This document shows, piece by piece, positions 40,336-50,516 of a stretch of DNA of 64,000 nucleotides; position 1 is the stretch's first letter; every line of letters starts with the position of its first letter. The notes beneath the pieces are model-generated. The model had not been told where the DNA came from, ran no database searches, and was given only the letters and a program-made list of their open reading frames with translations. The position numbers and the translations under genes were made by a program. Source of the DNA: Pagrus major (Eukaryota; Chordata; Actinopteri; Spariformes; Sparidae). The DNA lies in contig NC_133227.1 of NCBI RefSeq assembly GCF_040436345.1, positions 23,124,671 to 23,188,670 on the forward strand, written 5' to 3'.

Positions 40336-43300
40336 TCAGCTGAGCAGTAATATCCGCCGAGGATCATCTAATATGTAAATGAGCGGAGCCCTGGGCGACA
40401 CCCTCCTCATTAATATTCATGCTCTGTTCTAATGAGACAGCAGCCGTCACCATGACAACTAACTCGTCTGCCTGTACAGACGTCAACGTGCGTGGTGGCA
40501 CATACTGGAGCCGGAGTACTACTGCAGTACTGACAACATGCAGTATACTGAGAGCTGAAGCTGTTGTAGCGTGTAGCTTACTTGTACTTATCTGCACCTT
40601 AGTATTCACAGTAGTGGTACAAAAAGTAGTAATAGTATTAAAACTACTACTACTTATAGTAGTAGTAACATCAATACCAGCAGCAGTGGCAACGCCATTA
40701 ATAGTAGATGTAGTAGTGGTGGTTGTAGCAGTGTCAGTAATGAGCAGTTGTGACAGTAGTAGTAGTAGAAGTAGAGGTGGTACTTGTAGTAGTGGTGGTA
40801 ATGGCAGTATAATCAGACAGACAGACGGACAGACAGATAAACAGACAGACAGATTCTTACCTACAGAAACACTGGGGTATCTCTCCAAGGCCGTAGACGG
40901 GAAACAGGAATGGCGTGTTGCCGTAGCGACCCAGGCAGCGCAGGAAGTGACGCGTGGAAGTGAGGCCCTCCTCTGTGGGCGTGTCTTCTGTTACCATGGC
41001 GATGGAGTGAAGCAGGAAGTCCTGCAGGTTGTCACCGAGCTGCTGGTCACATAGGAACTCCAAATATGGCCGACCGTTGTAGGCTGGAGGGAAAGGGGAC
41101 AAAAGACTACATTATCCAAAATGCCCTGCAAGGGCAGGTAGATTCCATTAATACGAAGGTGGGTCCCCTCTAACAGGTGAGTACTGATGATGTCAGCAGG
41201 TGTCTCACCCTGTTGCTCCTCCGTCTCCTCCATACAGGAAGTGAGGAAACGCATCAACTTCCTCTTTTCTACCACCGACAGCTGACGACTCGCAAACACA
41301 TCGGCTCTGCTGCAGGGCACCTGAGAGACAGACAAGTCAGCCGAAAGACGACAGGTGAACAAAGAGACAGACAGTTCAACAGAGAGACAGACAGGACAAC
41401 AGAGAGACAGACAGGTCAGCAGAAAGATGACAGGTGAACAAAGAGACAGACAGGTCAACAGAGAAACAGACAGGACAATAGAGAGACAGACAGGTCAACA
41501 GAGAGACAGGTAGGATAATAGAGAGACAGGTAGGATAATAGAGAGACAGGCAGGAGAACAGAGAGGTAAACAGAGAGACAGGCAGGTCACCAGAGAGACA
41601 GACAGGACAACAGAGAGACAGACAGGATGGTAGAGAGACAGGTAAGTCAACAGAGAGGTCAACAGAGAGACAGGCAGGTCAACAGAGAGACAGACGGATC
41701 AACAGAGAGATGGAGAGTGAGAAAGGTCAACAGAGAGACAGACAGGTAGATAAACAGGAAGACAGATACACAGAGAGACAGAAAGGTCAAGAGACAGGTC
41801 AAGAGATAGACAGACAGGTACATAAAGAAACCGCAGAGAGAGACAGGGACACAGAGAAACACAAGTAAACAGAATGACAGACAGGTCAACAAAGAGAGAA
41901 ACAGGACAACAGGGGGACAGACAGGTGAACAGACAGACAGGTCAACACACGGATGGATTGTACTCACCTGTTGCACCTTTCCGTGGCGATAGGTGAGTAT
42001 CCTGGTGACGTTCTTGAACTCTGCATAGCGACTGACGTTTGATTTGATGAGCAGATCAACCAATGAGCCGCGAGAATACATGAGCTGGAGGCAGAAGAAG
42101 AAAAACTCTTGACTGCACGTTATAATGTTGTGTAACGTTCTGTTATATTTCTATGTTAACTTCATTATTCTGAATCTTTCTGTTGAATTACACCGCGTTA
42201 CCTTGGACACCAGGTCGATGTTGAACCTGCGTCCTTCCTTCACCAGCTGAGGGTAGCTGATCTTCTTTTTGATTGGCTCTGATTGGCTTTGAGCAGCAGA
42301 GGTGGTTGGCTGATCTGCCTCTGGCTCCTCCTCCTCCGTCTGTGAGGCCTGTGTGATTGGATGAAAAACACCTGTCTTTCATCCCTCTGTACTGTAGATT
42401 ACTCATCGTGTACTGTTGGACATAGTGGGTTACATATTTTTGATCCGATTCTACTTTTGATTAATCAGCAGGTGCAGCTGAATCCAGATGATCAAATCTG
42501 AGCATCTTCTGCTCTCACCTGTTCTTCTTCCTCTCCGTCTGCCGCTGCTTCTGATTTCTCCTTTGTGTCTTCTTCTTTCGAATCTAGAATTTAAAAAAGC
42601 AGGTTTCTGAAACTGTTCCTGTGAATTCTGGATTCAATGTGATGAATTATTTCTGCAGAGTTCAAAGATTAAAGCCTGAATGATTCTCAAACCTGCAGAT
42701 TCTGTCTCTGAGTTTTCTTTTACAGGGTCTTCTTCAGCTCCACCTGTTTCTTCTTCTGTGGTGTTTGGAGGATCGGGACTCGGGGCTTCCTCCTCCTCTT
42801 CTTCCTCACTGAGAACAACATGAATAAACAAAATTAATAATTTATTAATATCTGTGTCTTGGGATTACAGTTCACTCAAATCAAAATGAAAAATAAAAAT
42901 GAAAATGAAAAATAGAGCAGTAACCAGAATTCAGACTGACTCCGAGGTTTACCTGGTGAAACAGAACACCTGCACGTTACTGATGGAGTCGGATTCTGAG
43001 TTTGAGTTTGACAGGTAGATCAGCTCCTCCCCTTCCTCCAACAGGCTCGACCAATCCTGAGCCTCCTCTGGCTGAGACTCCTCCTACAAGCATGCACACA
43101 CACATACACACACAGGTTACTGTACTGACGTATTGACATAATTTTCTACTTCCTTGATCTTTTCCATCATGCTCAGGAGCGGTACAATCTTCCATGTTTG
43201 TAGTTTTTCTACAGGAACATGGACAGCGAGCAGTGTTGTACTCACATGATGCTGCTGTATCCAGGTGAGCAGACCGTTGAAGGTGAAGCTGGCCCAGTTG

Positions 43301-45416
43301 GCTGCGTAATAACTCCTCCTGAAAACACACAGTGATGTTCAATTGTCAGGCAGGTTTATGCTGGGATCAACAATTAAAGATTACTAAAATTGGATTATTT
43401 CATCCATAATCTGATTCTCAACAGATACTCCTGCAGCTCGCTGACAGGTGAGTTTCAGGTGTTTCTGATCCTAAATAATGATGTGAGATATCAAGACCGA
43501 CCTGTCGACGTGAAGAACTCTCTGTCCCACTCTGGAAAAGGCTGCTGCCACCACCGACTCAGCAAGACCTGAAGACATGATCCACACATAAAGGTGTAAC
43601 AGCAGGAAAGGACACAGGGGTCAAGGTGTACAATACAACCCTGATTCAGAAAAAACGTTGGGACGCTGAGTAAAACATTTCCAAAAGCTAAAGCATGACC
43701 GATATACAGGTTGGCCAATATTATCCACCTACATTGGCCTATCATAGATATATCAGTATGTCATATATGCTGTCCAATATGCACAGGCTTAAAACATTTA
43801 TGTTTAGGATTTTTTCTCATAATGCAAAAAAAAGATACTTGCAGTAATTCATAGTTATTCAATCTAAATTAAGTTTACAGTTTCAGTGCACCAGTGTAAT
43901 TTAACATAATAAAGTTTATTGTTAAACTGTAAAATATTCTGCCTCCATCACATATCTTTGTCTAAATTGTGTATATCTGTTGTTATATTGATATTGTAAT
44001 GTTTAACTACCTAATATCAGTATCTGCCACGTGTTTATACATCTGTCTGTCTGTGGCCAGTACCGAGTAACCATGTAATGAAGTAGTAATGACTAATGAA
44101 GAGTCATGGGTCAGAACGTCAACATGTTGACAGGCATCGTTGCTGGTGTGATCCCAATGCAAGATGGTCTCTAGTTACCACTGTGTTATATCACCCTATG
44201 TTTTTAACTGCACTCAGTAAATTCTTGCTTTATATACAACATCAGTTACTGAACATATCAGGGTCTCCATTGCTGCATTCTGCGCTTCATCATGCACCAA
44301 ACATTTTCAAGGGGAGACGGGTCCAAATTACAGCAGGACACTAATACCTGCACTCTGTTAATATGAAGCCATGCTGTTGTAACATGTGCAGGATGAGGTT
44401 TGGCATTGCATGGCTTTAATAAGCAGGAATGTCCCTGAAAATAACGTCTGGGTGGCAGCATACGCACACAAGATATAACAGAAAAAGAATATAATGTGCT
44501 TGCGTAGATTACTGACAGACTTATATTGGTTACTGTTGTTATGATGACAACTATGTCAAAATGAACATGAAGCTAAAGTGGCTGTTGGTGTTTGATGTGT
44601 AGTTACAGGATCACGTTATGGCTTAATACATCTTTACAGATTTTACATTAAGTTACTCTGACTCAGCTGATTGTACAGCCAACACTCTGACTCAGCAGAC
44701 ACCCTGAGATGAGATGAGGGAGTAGTAGATGCTGACGTGTACACACACAGGTCAGCTCCAACAACGCTGATTCATTCTGACAAACTAACAAGCAGACAGG
44801 GGATAAACACAGTTAGCATGTCCTGGATAAACTAGTTAGGCAAGAGTCTGGTATAATCACAGGTATAAACAACACGACTGCTAACAGATAGCTAGTATCA
44901 TAACATCACGTGACGGGCTGAGCACTGACAGCAGCTCTTAGCTTGTTAGCCACCAGCACAGCGGGCTAACGTTAGCGTCAGGCACAGAAACATTAACACT
45001 ACGTATAAAACTAACGAAGCTAACGTTAGCCGTGAAAACACCGCAGTTAGCTCCGCTGCTAACATTAACACACACAAACAGTATCGGCACTTGTGTTAAA
45101 ACGATTATGTTTGCACACGTCTGTTATTTCCAGGAGCTAACACACCAGCAGCGCCGTTAGCTGCTAGCCACTGTCATTTAAAGACAATTGGGCGTTAGCT
45201 GTAAGCTAACGCCAAGGCTAACCCCAGCCCGTGCCCACAGTTTGGACCGATTTTAAAAGGGATTTCGGGGTGTTTGGGACCGAACAACCTCGGGTCGAAC
45301 AGATACACGTTCAAAGATATGATACAGGTCATCAAATGTCATAAAAAATCAGCTGTTTCGTTACCTGTGCCCAGAATGACGACGTCAAATTCAGACGGCA
45401 GATCCTCGGCAGCCAT
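32167..45416 (-). CDS. chm: Rab escort protein 1 (choroideremia protein), complete
   Basis: Chaperone that presents newly made Rab GTPases to Rab geranylgeranyl transferase and delivers them to membranes; human loss causes choroideremia. The 17 coding exons on the complement sum to 2019 nt = 672 residues plus stop (human REP1 is about 653). It starts [21 protein letters not shown], with the GDI/REP dinucleotide-fold motif GTGLxES. Next come an acidic variable insert (about 65-190), the Rab-binding block [20 protein letters not shown], the transferase-contact helix [45 protein letters not shown] and NEDFCPP-type [18 protein letters not shown]. The C-terminus carries an unusual acidic tandem repeat. 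The gene converges on rps14 and is head-to-head with dach2, as I recall for human CHM-DACH2. chm is preferred over the CHML retrogene because introns are present. Confidence 0.97.
32683..32828 (-). CDS. chm: chm exon 16, [12 protein letters not shown]...DLPSNVY
   Basis: 146 nt; [20 protein letters not shown] matches human [20 protein letters not shown]. Confidence 0.95.
33915..33967. repeat. (GT)n microsatellite
   Basis: About 26 units in chm intron 15. Confidence 0.95.
34093..34128. repeat. (GT)n next to chm exon 15 donor
   Basis: On the gene strand this is (AC)n beginning at intron position +4. Confidence 0.95.
34132..34230 (-). CDS. chm: chm exon 15, [20 protein letters not shown]
   Basis: 99 nt; human [21 protein letters not shown] aligns. 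The donor CAAG/gtaaca leads straight into a CA repeat. Confidence 0.93.
35552..35648 (-). CDS. chm: chm exon 14, [14 protein letters not shown]
   Basis: 97 nt. It contains [20 protein letters not shown] and the conserved [10 protein letters not shown] motif. Confidence 0.95.
35783..35860. repeat. (CA)n microsatellite with CG interruption
   Basis: CA units with an ACGCGCGCGC core, in a chm intron. Confidence 0.95.
36485..36680. repeat. GCTAACATGCTCACAATGAC dispersed repeat
   Basis: Pattern I recognise as an abundant teleost repeat; related motifs at 10360-11235. Confidence 0.6.
36704..36767 (-). CDS. chm: chm exon 13, [19 protein letters not shown]
   Basis: 64 nt; aligns with human [19 protein letters not shown]. 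Confidence 0.95.
37081..37188 (-). CDS. chm: chm exon 12, [20 protein letters not shown]
   Basis: 108 nt; human [20 protein letters not shown] aligns without gaps. Donor ACCAG/gtcagg. Confidence 0.95.
39394..39471 (-). CDS. chm: chm exon 11, [20 protein letters not shown]
   Basis: 78 nt, one of the most conserved GDI/REP blocks; donor AACAG/gtaaaa. Confidence 0.96.
40295..40334. repeat. (GT)n microsatellite
   Basis: 20 units in chm intron 10. Confidence 0.95.
40610..40805. repeat. Degenerate AGT/GTA trinucleotide region
   Basis: AGTAGTAGT-type repeats with AGC/GGT variants just inside the intron after chm exon 10. It yields long open frames on both strands that are not genes. Confidence 0.85.
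40861..41083 (-). CDS. chm: chm exon 10, [18 protein letters not shown]
   Basis: 223 nt, the largest internal exon. It holds [16 protein letters not shown] and [20 protein letters not shown]. Confidence 0.96.
41209..41320 (-). CDS. chm: chm exon 9, transferase-contact helix
   Basis: 112 nt: [20 protein letters not shown] and following. The ADVF phenylalanine, which I recall as contacting Rab geranylgeranyl transferase, is kept. Confidence 0.95.
41325..41945. repeat. CAACAGAGAGACAGACAGGT minisatellite
   Basis: About 620 bp of roughly 20-bp units (ACAGAGAGACAGACAGGTCA and variants) filling the intron between chm exons 9 and 8. On the gene strand it is CTGTCTGTCTCT-rich. Confidence 0.92.
41968..42084 (-). 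CDS. chm: chm exon 8, Rab-binding block
   Basis: 117 nt: [20 protein letters not shown] and [19 protein letters not shown], almost identical to human REP1. Confidence 0.96.
42202..42348 (-). CDS. chm: chm exon 7, [23 protein letters not shown]
   Basis: 147 nt. The second half re-enters the conserved core (human [21 protein letters not shown]). Confidence 0.95.
42519..42583 (-). CDS. chm: chm exon 6, Glu-rich variable region
   Basis: 65 nt: [22 protein letters not shown]. The acceptor ttctag and donor CAG/gtgaga keep frame. Confidence 0.87.
42693..42808 (-). CDS. chm: chm exon 5, Glu-rich variable region
   Basis: 116 nt starting [20 protein letters not shown]; disordered insert, not conserved in sequence with human. 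Reading frame and phases fit both neighbours. Confidence 0.88.
42953..43083 (-). CDS. chm: chm exon 4, acidic insert and VQVFCFTS
   Basis: 131 nt. The acceptor gcttgtag/GAG has a TG-rich tract instead of a pyrimidine tract. The end (NVQVFCFTS) aligns with human VEVFCYAS. Confidence 0.9.
43246..43318 (-). CDS. chm: chm exon 3, [19 protein letters not shown]
   Basis: 73 nt, ending in phase 0 on His-His; donor CAT/gtgagt. The [10 protein letters not shown] block is a REP signature. Confidence 0.95.
43502..43568 (-). CDS. chm: chm exon 2, [22 protein letters not shown]
   Basis: 67 nt finishing the GxGxxE-type fold; donor GACAG/gtcggt. Confidence 0.95.
43636..44467 (-). mobile_element. Degenerate Tc1/mariner-like DNA transposon, 3' part
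   Basis: On the complement, 44467-44268 codes broken transposase C-terminal sequence: [18 protein letters not shown] and [17 protein letters not shown], matching the D-N..PH and SPDL.PIENVW pattern of DDE enzymes. The element end CCCTGATTCAGAAAAAACGT lies at 43639. The gap between them is expanded by another element (about 43690-44040). No intact protein. Confidence 0.65.
43690..44040 (-). mobile_element. GACCGATAT MITE, copy 1, nested in the Tc1-like relic
   Basis: The complement carries GATGGAGGCAGAATATTTTA and cagtttaacaataaactt, shared with the copies at 54555 and 58455. The left border reads CATGACCGATATACAGGTTG. Confidence 0.7.
44930..45225. repeat. GCTAACGTTAGC palindrome cluster in chm intron 1
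   Basis: GGGCTAACGTTAGC (44958), AAGCTAACGTTAGCC (45017) and GTTAGCTGTAAGCTAACGCC (45194), with many GTTAGC half-sites, just downstream of chm exon 1. Confidence 0.7.
45365..45416 (-). CDS. chm: chm exon 1, start codon
   Basis: 52 nt: [17 protein letters not shown]; donor ACAG/gtaacg. The ATG matches the N-terminus of vertebrate REP1. Confidence 0.95.
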
Positions 45417-45437
45417 GTTTGTTAGCAGGAAAACACG

Positions 45438-45447
45438 GTCACGTGAC
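45438..45447 (-). promoter_or_regulatory. chm: GTCACGTGAC palindrome at the chm promoter (CLEAR/E-box)
   Basis: Perfect 10-bp palindrome, last base 22 bp upstream of the chm ATG. It equals the consensus of the CLEAR element bound by TFEB/TFE3/MITF and also fits USF. Site identity is seen; binding is inferred. Confidence 0.6.
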
Positions 45448-46156
45448 AGTGACTGACAGCTGATCAGTCAATAATCATTATCGATCACACATACTGTATG
45501 TACATATTCATGTTATGTCTTTATGAATTTAGATTATTGTGGTTAACTATTTTATTACATTTTATTAAAAAAATGTCCTTAAATAGGTCAGTTACTTCAA
45601 TTACAATCAAAAAATAAATTAAAACAAAAAATATTCAAATATAGGCTATATATAGTTATAAATAGAAACAAATGACTGATTAAAAGAAAAATAAATGTAT
45701 ACATATTTGCTTTACATACAAACAGGCGTTGTCTTCCCCCTTCAACTCTCCAGCGTTGCCCTTGGGAGGCTTTTGTCTTTCTCTTTTGTCTTTGTCTGAT
45801 TTTATGTCCATGTCTTGTACAGAACAGATCCCGTAGTCTCACCAGGGTTAAAACTAATTAAACTCCAGGAAGATTTCTCCTGTTTCTGTAATGTTCATCC
45901 TGTCAGACTGGAGCTGTGGTGTGAAACAGATGCATGATTCTTTACTACAGACAATACAACCTCCATACACTCTGTAGATACTATCTCATGTACGTATATC
46001 AGCGGTATGAATAAATGTGGACGGTATGAAGTCAGTAAAAGTAATCAGATTCTGATCATCAGACATTTGATTATTGTCTGATCACTGAGACGTGGCTGCA
46101 GGTTTGGCAACAACTTCCTCTTCTTCTGTGGTACTTTCTGCCACTGCCAAGTCCTC

Positions 46157-46159
<3 letters not shown>

Positions 46160-46190
<31 letters not shown>

Positions 46191-46206
46191 TGCACGCACG
46201 CACGCA

Positions 46207-46265
<59 letters not shown>
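46160..46265. repeat. (CA)n microsatellite with CGCATGCACG core
   Basis: About 105 bp; CA arms around CGCATGCACGCACGCACGCG. Confidence 0.95.
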
Positions 46266-46267
<2 letters not shown>

Positions 46268-46874
46268 AGTGATATGGAGCCAAAAACACAGACTGTTTCC
46301 TTGTGTTTCTCCTTTATTCATCTAAAACAGACCAGATGGTTAAAAATACTCTGCACTCGGTTCCTTTCCTCCTTTGCTCACCTTGTTTCCTTGTGAAATT
46401 TTTATAATAGGTGTACAAACGTATGCTTATACTGTATGTATGTTTGAGTATGTGTGGCTTATATTGCCTTTTTCGTTAGTTTTAAACTGCCTTCTCCTTT
46501 TCCTTTTCAGACCTTTTTATTTTTCTTGGTGTTTGCCACTTATAAAAGGTGAAATCATTACAATAGTGGTCGTAACCAATTTAGCAGCAGAGTCTGTCTC
46601 TGTGGGACTTCAAATCTGAACTGACAGATCTCCATACAAAAATCTGATAATCAAATACAAGCTTACAATCTAACTGATTATCTGAATCTAATTAAGGTTT
46701 TTCATCCTGTACAGTTTGTGTTCAGGATGAATCAGTAAAAGTTGGGTATGTGTGGTGCTGTTGGGCCAGTGTTTTCAGTCATGAAATGTGATTGTCTGAA
46801 CTCTTTAAATATCTGAAATGAAACACTTTGTTGGATAATGTCTTATGTGAGTAACAGCAGCCAAAGGGTCCAAC

Positions 46875-47020
46875 ATCTGGGTCCACCAAGGCTCCATATT
46901 AGGACTTTAGTATTAATACAAATAACATCTTTAGCATACACACGTATGCAGATGATGCTGTTAAGTATGTTCATGGAACTAGAAAACAGGAAGTAGGTGA
47001 TGAATTACAAATTACAGATG
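46875..47020 (+). mobile_element. LINE reverse-transcriptase fossil (YADD box)
   Basis: GSILGL (after VHQ, from VPQGSILGP) and, one frame on, FSINTNNIFSIHTYADDAVK then YVHGTRKQEV. These are the RT palm motifs of a non-LTR retrotransposon, with a frameshift between the two blocks and stops nearby. Inactive. Confidence 0.7.
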
Positions 47021-47814
47021 ATTTTTTTTAATCAAAATTCTCACTGTGATAATATTTTGTGAAAATAGTCATCCATATGATATTGTCGCAATATAACCTT
47101 AAAATATCGCAATATTATTTTAAGGCCATATAACCCCGCCCTATTTTTTTGTTTTGATCTTCCCTTATTATTAGCTGTTCATTACTTAATTTACAATACA
47201 TGCATTGTTTTCATTTTTATTTTTCCACTCCCATACACATAAAGTCATACATGTAAACGCCTGCCATATTTTACAGATTTCCCCTATAACTTATAAATAA
47301 ATAAAATAATAATAATAAACAGAAACACGTCCAATTGCCTACGATGTAGCACTTAGAATTACCATGACCTGGATGACTGAGAACCTTCATCAACAATAAT
47401 CATAAACATTATAGTTTATACAGCAGACAACACTTCTGACCTGTTCTAGTTAAGTTAATACATTCAGAAACACTTACAGCTAAATTAGAGTCTGTTATTA
47501 ACCAGTCATATATGAGAGATGATACACAGTACACTTACTGATATAGGCTGATCTACTTTTGAAGTTGTTGTACAACAGCTGTTAAATAAATTTACTGGAG
47601 TAAAAAGTACAATATTTCTCTCTGAAATGTTAAGAAGTGTAAAGTAGCATAAAATCCAGATATTCAACAGCTGTATTTCGAACTTATTTACAACTTCTTA
47701 CATGGTTTCATATCAAGAATTGTTCAAATGATCCAATACTTCTATTAAAAAAAAGATTTGTGTATAAGAACTTTGATTAAAATGGCATATTTGTGTAGAT
47801 TCACTGCACATTAA

Positions 47815-47890
47815 GTCAGTGGTTAAAACAGTCATGAACATGGAGGTTCTGGGTTTGAATCCACCAATCAGCTGGGTTGATGGATGGATT
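47815..47890 (+). repeat. tRNA-like promoter sequence, possible SINE head
   Basis: CAGTGGTTAAAAC resembles an A box and GGGTTTGAATCC a B box, 30 bp apart. No tRNA cloverleaf could be closed. Confidence 0.35.
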
Positions 47891-48046
47891 ACTGATAGTA
47901 AGAGAGTATAAGAAACAACACTTTTATGCGAGTATATCTGCACAAATACACTGAGTATCTAAAGAACAAGTAATCAGATAATATCAAATATCATCAATAA
48001 TCTGATTACATTTTCATTGTAATTGATCTTAAATAGAACTTTGTGA

Positions 48047-48050
<4 letters not shown>

Positions 48051-48098
<48 letters not shown>

Positions 48099-48100
48099 GT
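48051..48100. repeat. (GT)n microsatellite
   Basis: About 21 pure units plus variants. Confidence 0.95.
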
Positions 48101-48624
48101 CTGCAGCCGGTCGATCTGTCGGTGAAAACGTTTGAAGAGCGTTAAAAAGAAAAAGAAAGTGTTCTTCTGTTAAATCTTTCCTGGCGTCTCTTCTGTTCCT
48201 GACATTAAAAGGCCTTTTGTAGCTCGTTAGCGCGAGGTGTTAACGAGGGCTGTGTGCTGATAGGACGGCTGTGATCAGCTGCCAAAACGTTTACCGCTCG
48301 TTTTCTGACTGCAGAGAAACCTCCAGAGACGACGAGAGAGACATAGAGAGAGAGAGCGAGAGGGTGAAAAGAACAACCTTGAACGAAGAAGATAGTGAGT
48401 GGAGTTTGGTGCTCCACACAAACAGAACTGGTTCACTTACTTTCCTCCACACCTTTAAATATCCAAATACTGTTAATCTGTCACATATTATGTGTTTGAA
48501 CTGAAGTGAGTACAAAAAAAATACATTTAAGCAGGTGATCGTCTACTTAGTGTCAACTGTTTTGTCCAATCAGAAGAACTTTGTGCTGATTTAGTCGGCT
48601 TGAAAGACATCCTGGCCTAGTGGG

Positions 48625-48815
48625 TCAGGAGCATCTGTGGCTCATCAGGTAGAGTGTGTCATCCACTGATCATTGGGTTTGTGGTTGGATCCCCACCTCC
48701 TCCTGGCCACATGTTGAAGTGTCCTTGGGTAAAACACTGAACCCCAATTTACCCCCGATGGTCAGGCCAGCACCCTGCGTCGGTGTGTGTGAGTGTGTTT
48801 GAATAGGCAACACAT
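48625..48815 (+). mobile_element. tRNA-derived SINE
   Basis: GTGGCTCATCAGGTAGAGTG (A box) and GTGGTTGGATCCCC (B box), then CCTCCTGGCCACATGTTGAA and gtgtccttgggtaaaacactgaaccc. I recognise this layout as a teleost tRNA-head SINE; family name not assigned. Confidence 0.65.
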
Positions 48816-50153
48816 CCTTATGTCTAACAGCTGAAGAGATTGCCATCGACTCCAAAACACAACATTTACCACCGTTCCTAAAACAACATGACTGTTGCAG
48901 CGTACCAGTGACGCTTTGTCATTTCTGTGAAAACCACAGATAACTTAAAACTGGACGTTTCTGTTGAGGTTGAATTTTCTTCTCTCTTGTTACAACGCTG
49001 TGTTTATGCTCAGCTTAGATTTAGGTACAAAAAACGCTTGGTTAGAGTCAGGAAAACATCACGGTTTGGCTTGAAATACCTGTTTTGGTAGCCACGATCA
49101 TGGATAGAGATGGTCCAACTTCTCATAAATAGCTGGCCACAAAAATGGTGGGAAATGTCTGCAGGTGTCCTATAAAATATCCAGTGGTGAGACTCGAATT
49201 GCAGTCGGCCATTTGGCAGCCATGTTGGCTGCTATAATGCCGCCACCATCCTCTCAATTCTTTGACTCAGACTCATGTAAAGATCAACTTTTTGCCATTT
49301 AAAGGTTTCTGTACAATAAAGAGGTTGTTCTTCCTGCAGTTGATCTCTGTTCAGCTTCTCGCTGTATGTTAACTGGTTTGATATGACAGTCAGTACTGTA
49401 TCCAGGTAGATAGATGATATGGATGTGATGGTATTCAGGTATTTTCTGCTGACATTTAATCTGCTCTGCTCTGTAAAGGTTAATTTGATGCTTTTAATTT
49501 GATGCTGCGCTTTTAATTTGAAACTCAGCTGATGTATGAGGTGAGTTTCTCTCAGCACCATCAGTCTCTCTTCTGCACGCTATGATTAAAAAATATGAAT
49601 TTATTATCTCTGCTGGAAAACAGCTTACCTGATGTTTCTTAATACATGTGAACCAGATTACTGCAGTTAACACATCCGGTGATTTAAATCCATATAAATA
49701 TAAACTGGAAAATGCTTTAAAAACAAGGGATAGTTAAATTATAAAATAAACAGGAAGATGACAGGAAAAAATATCAAATTAGATCAAATAAATTCTTGTA
49801 ATATAAAAGTTAAAATGACATGTAAATAACTAGAATCATATCAATGTATATCAAAGACTGTCAAAAAATATAGTAAATAAACAGCAAAATGTTAAACTTT
49901 GTGAGGATAATTGAAAAATATAAATCAAAATATCTTGAAATGTTCAGTGTGTGCCTGTGAGATGTTCTGTGGGAGTAAAAGCAGTGTAAGCATCAGCTCA
50001 AGTTGAAGCACTGAAAATATTCAATAGACTATGTCTACTGAAGTGTAAGAGGATACGAAGGCGGTGAAAATAAGCTCCTGAAAGAAACTTAAAATTCAGA
50101 ATCCAAACTAAAATGTCAAATTTATCTGTTACTTGAAATATCTTTTTAGCTGT

Positions 50154-50500
50154 TCCTTAAAGGTGCAATATGTAAGAATTGTCCGCCTGTCAAATGTATA
50201 CTCACATAACCAGGGGGCAGTATATCACCAGATTAACCCGCTAAGTGCTGCCAACTCTATCCGCTGTCACCTAGTAAGCTCAGTTAGTCGAGGAGCTAAG
50301 CTTGAACCAGGACGGGCTAGGGCTAGTTGGTTAGCATGCTAACTTCAGGAGATATCTCTGTGAGACAGTACAGGCATGTCATGACATCAGAACTGTTATT
50401 CCTTCACACTCTGTTGATTATATTAGGGAATTTCTGAATGTTTTTCACAACATTTGTCGCCAGTTTGTTTTGTAATTTTAACGTTAGCTAGCGTTAGCAA
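50154..50500. mobile_element. TTAAAGGTGCAATATGTAAG MITE, second copy
   Basis: The left end TTAAAGGTGCAATATGTAAG is intact. The interior GGTTAGCATGCTAACTTCAG matches the copy nested at 10630-11000. The right end is decayed and abuts the fold-back element. Confidence 0.75.
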
Positions 50501-50516
50501 CGTTAGATATAGAGCT

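Noticed and set aside
40364-41054. Long open frames on both strands (174 and 211 codons) rich in Thr/Val/Ser
   Set aside because: They arise from the AGT/GTA trinucleotide repeat in the chm intron. The only real coding part is exon 10 at 40861-41083 on the minus strand.
41659-42081. 140-codon minus-strand frame
   Set aside because: Only its first 38 codons are chm exon 8 (41968-42084). The rest is the intronic minisatellite.
46045-46321. Cys/Val and Thr/His repetitive frames over CA/GT tracts (also at 271-631, 54191-54486, 59022-59427, 63379-63636)
   Set aside because: Translations of dinucleotide microsatellites, not genes.
47815-47890. Possible tRNA gene
   Set aside because: A- and B-box-like strings exist but acceptor and anticodon stems do not pair; more likely SINE-derived.
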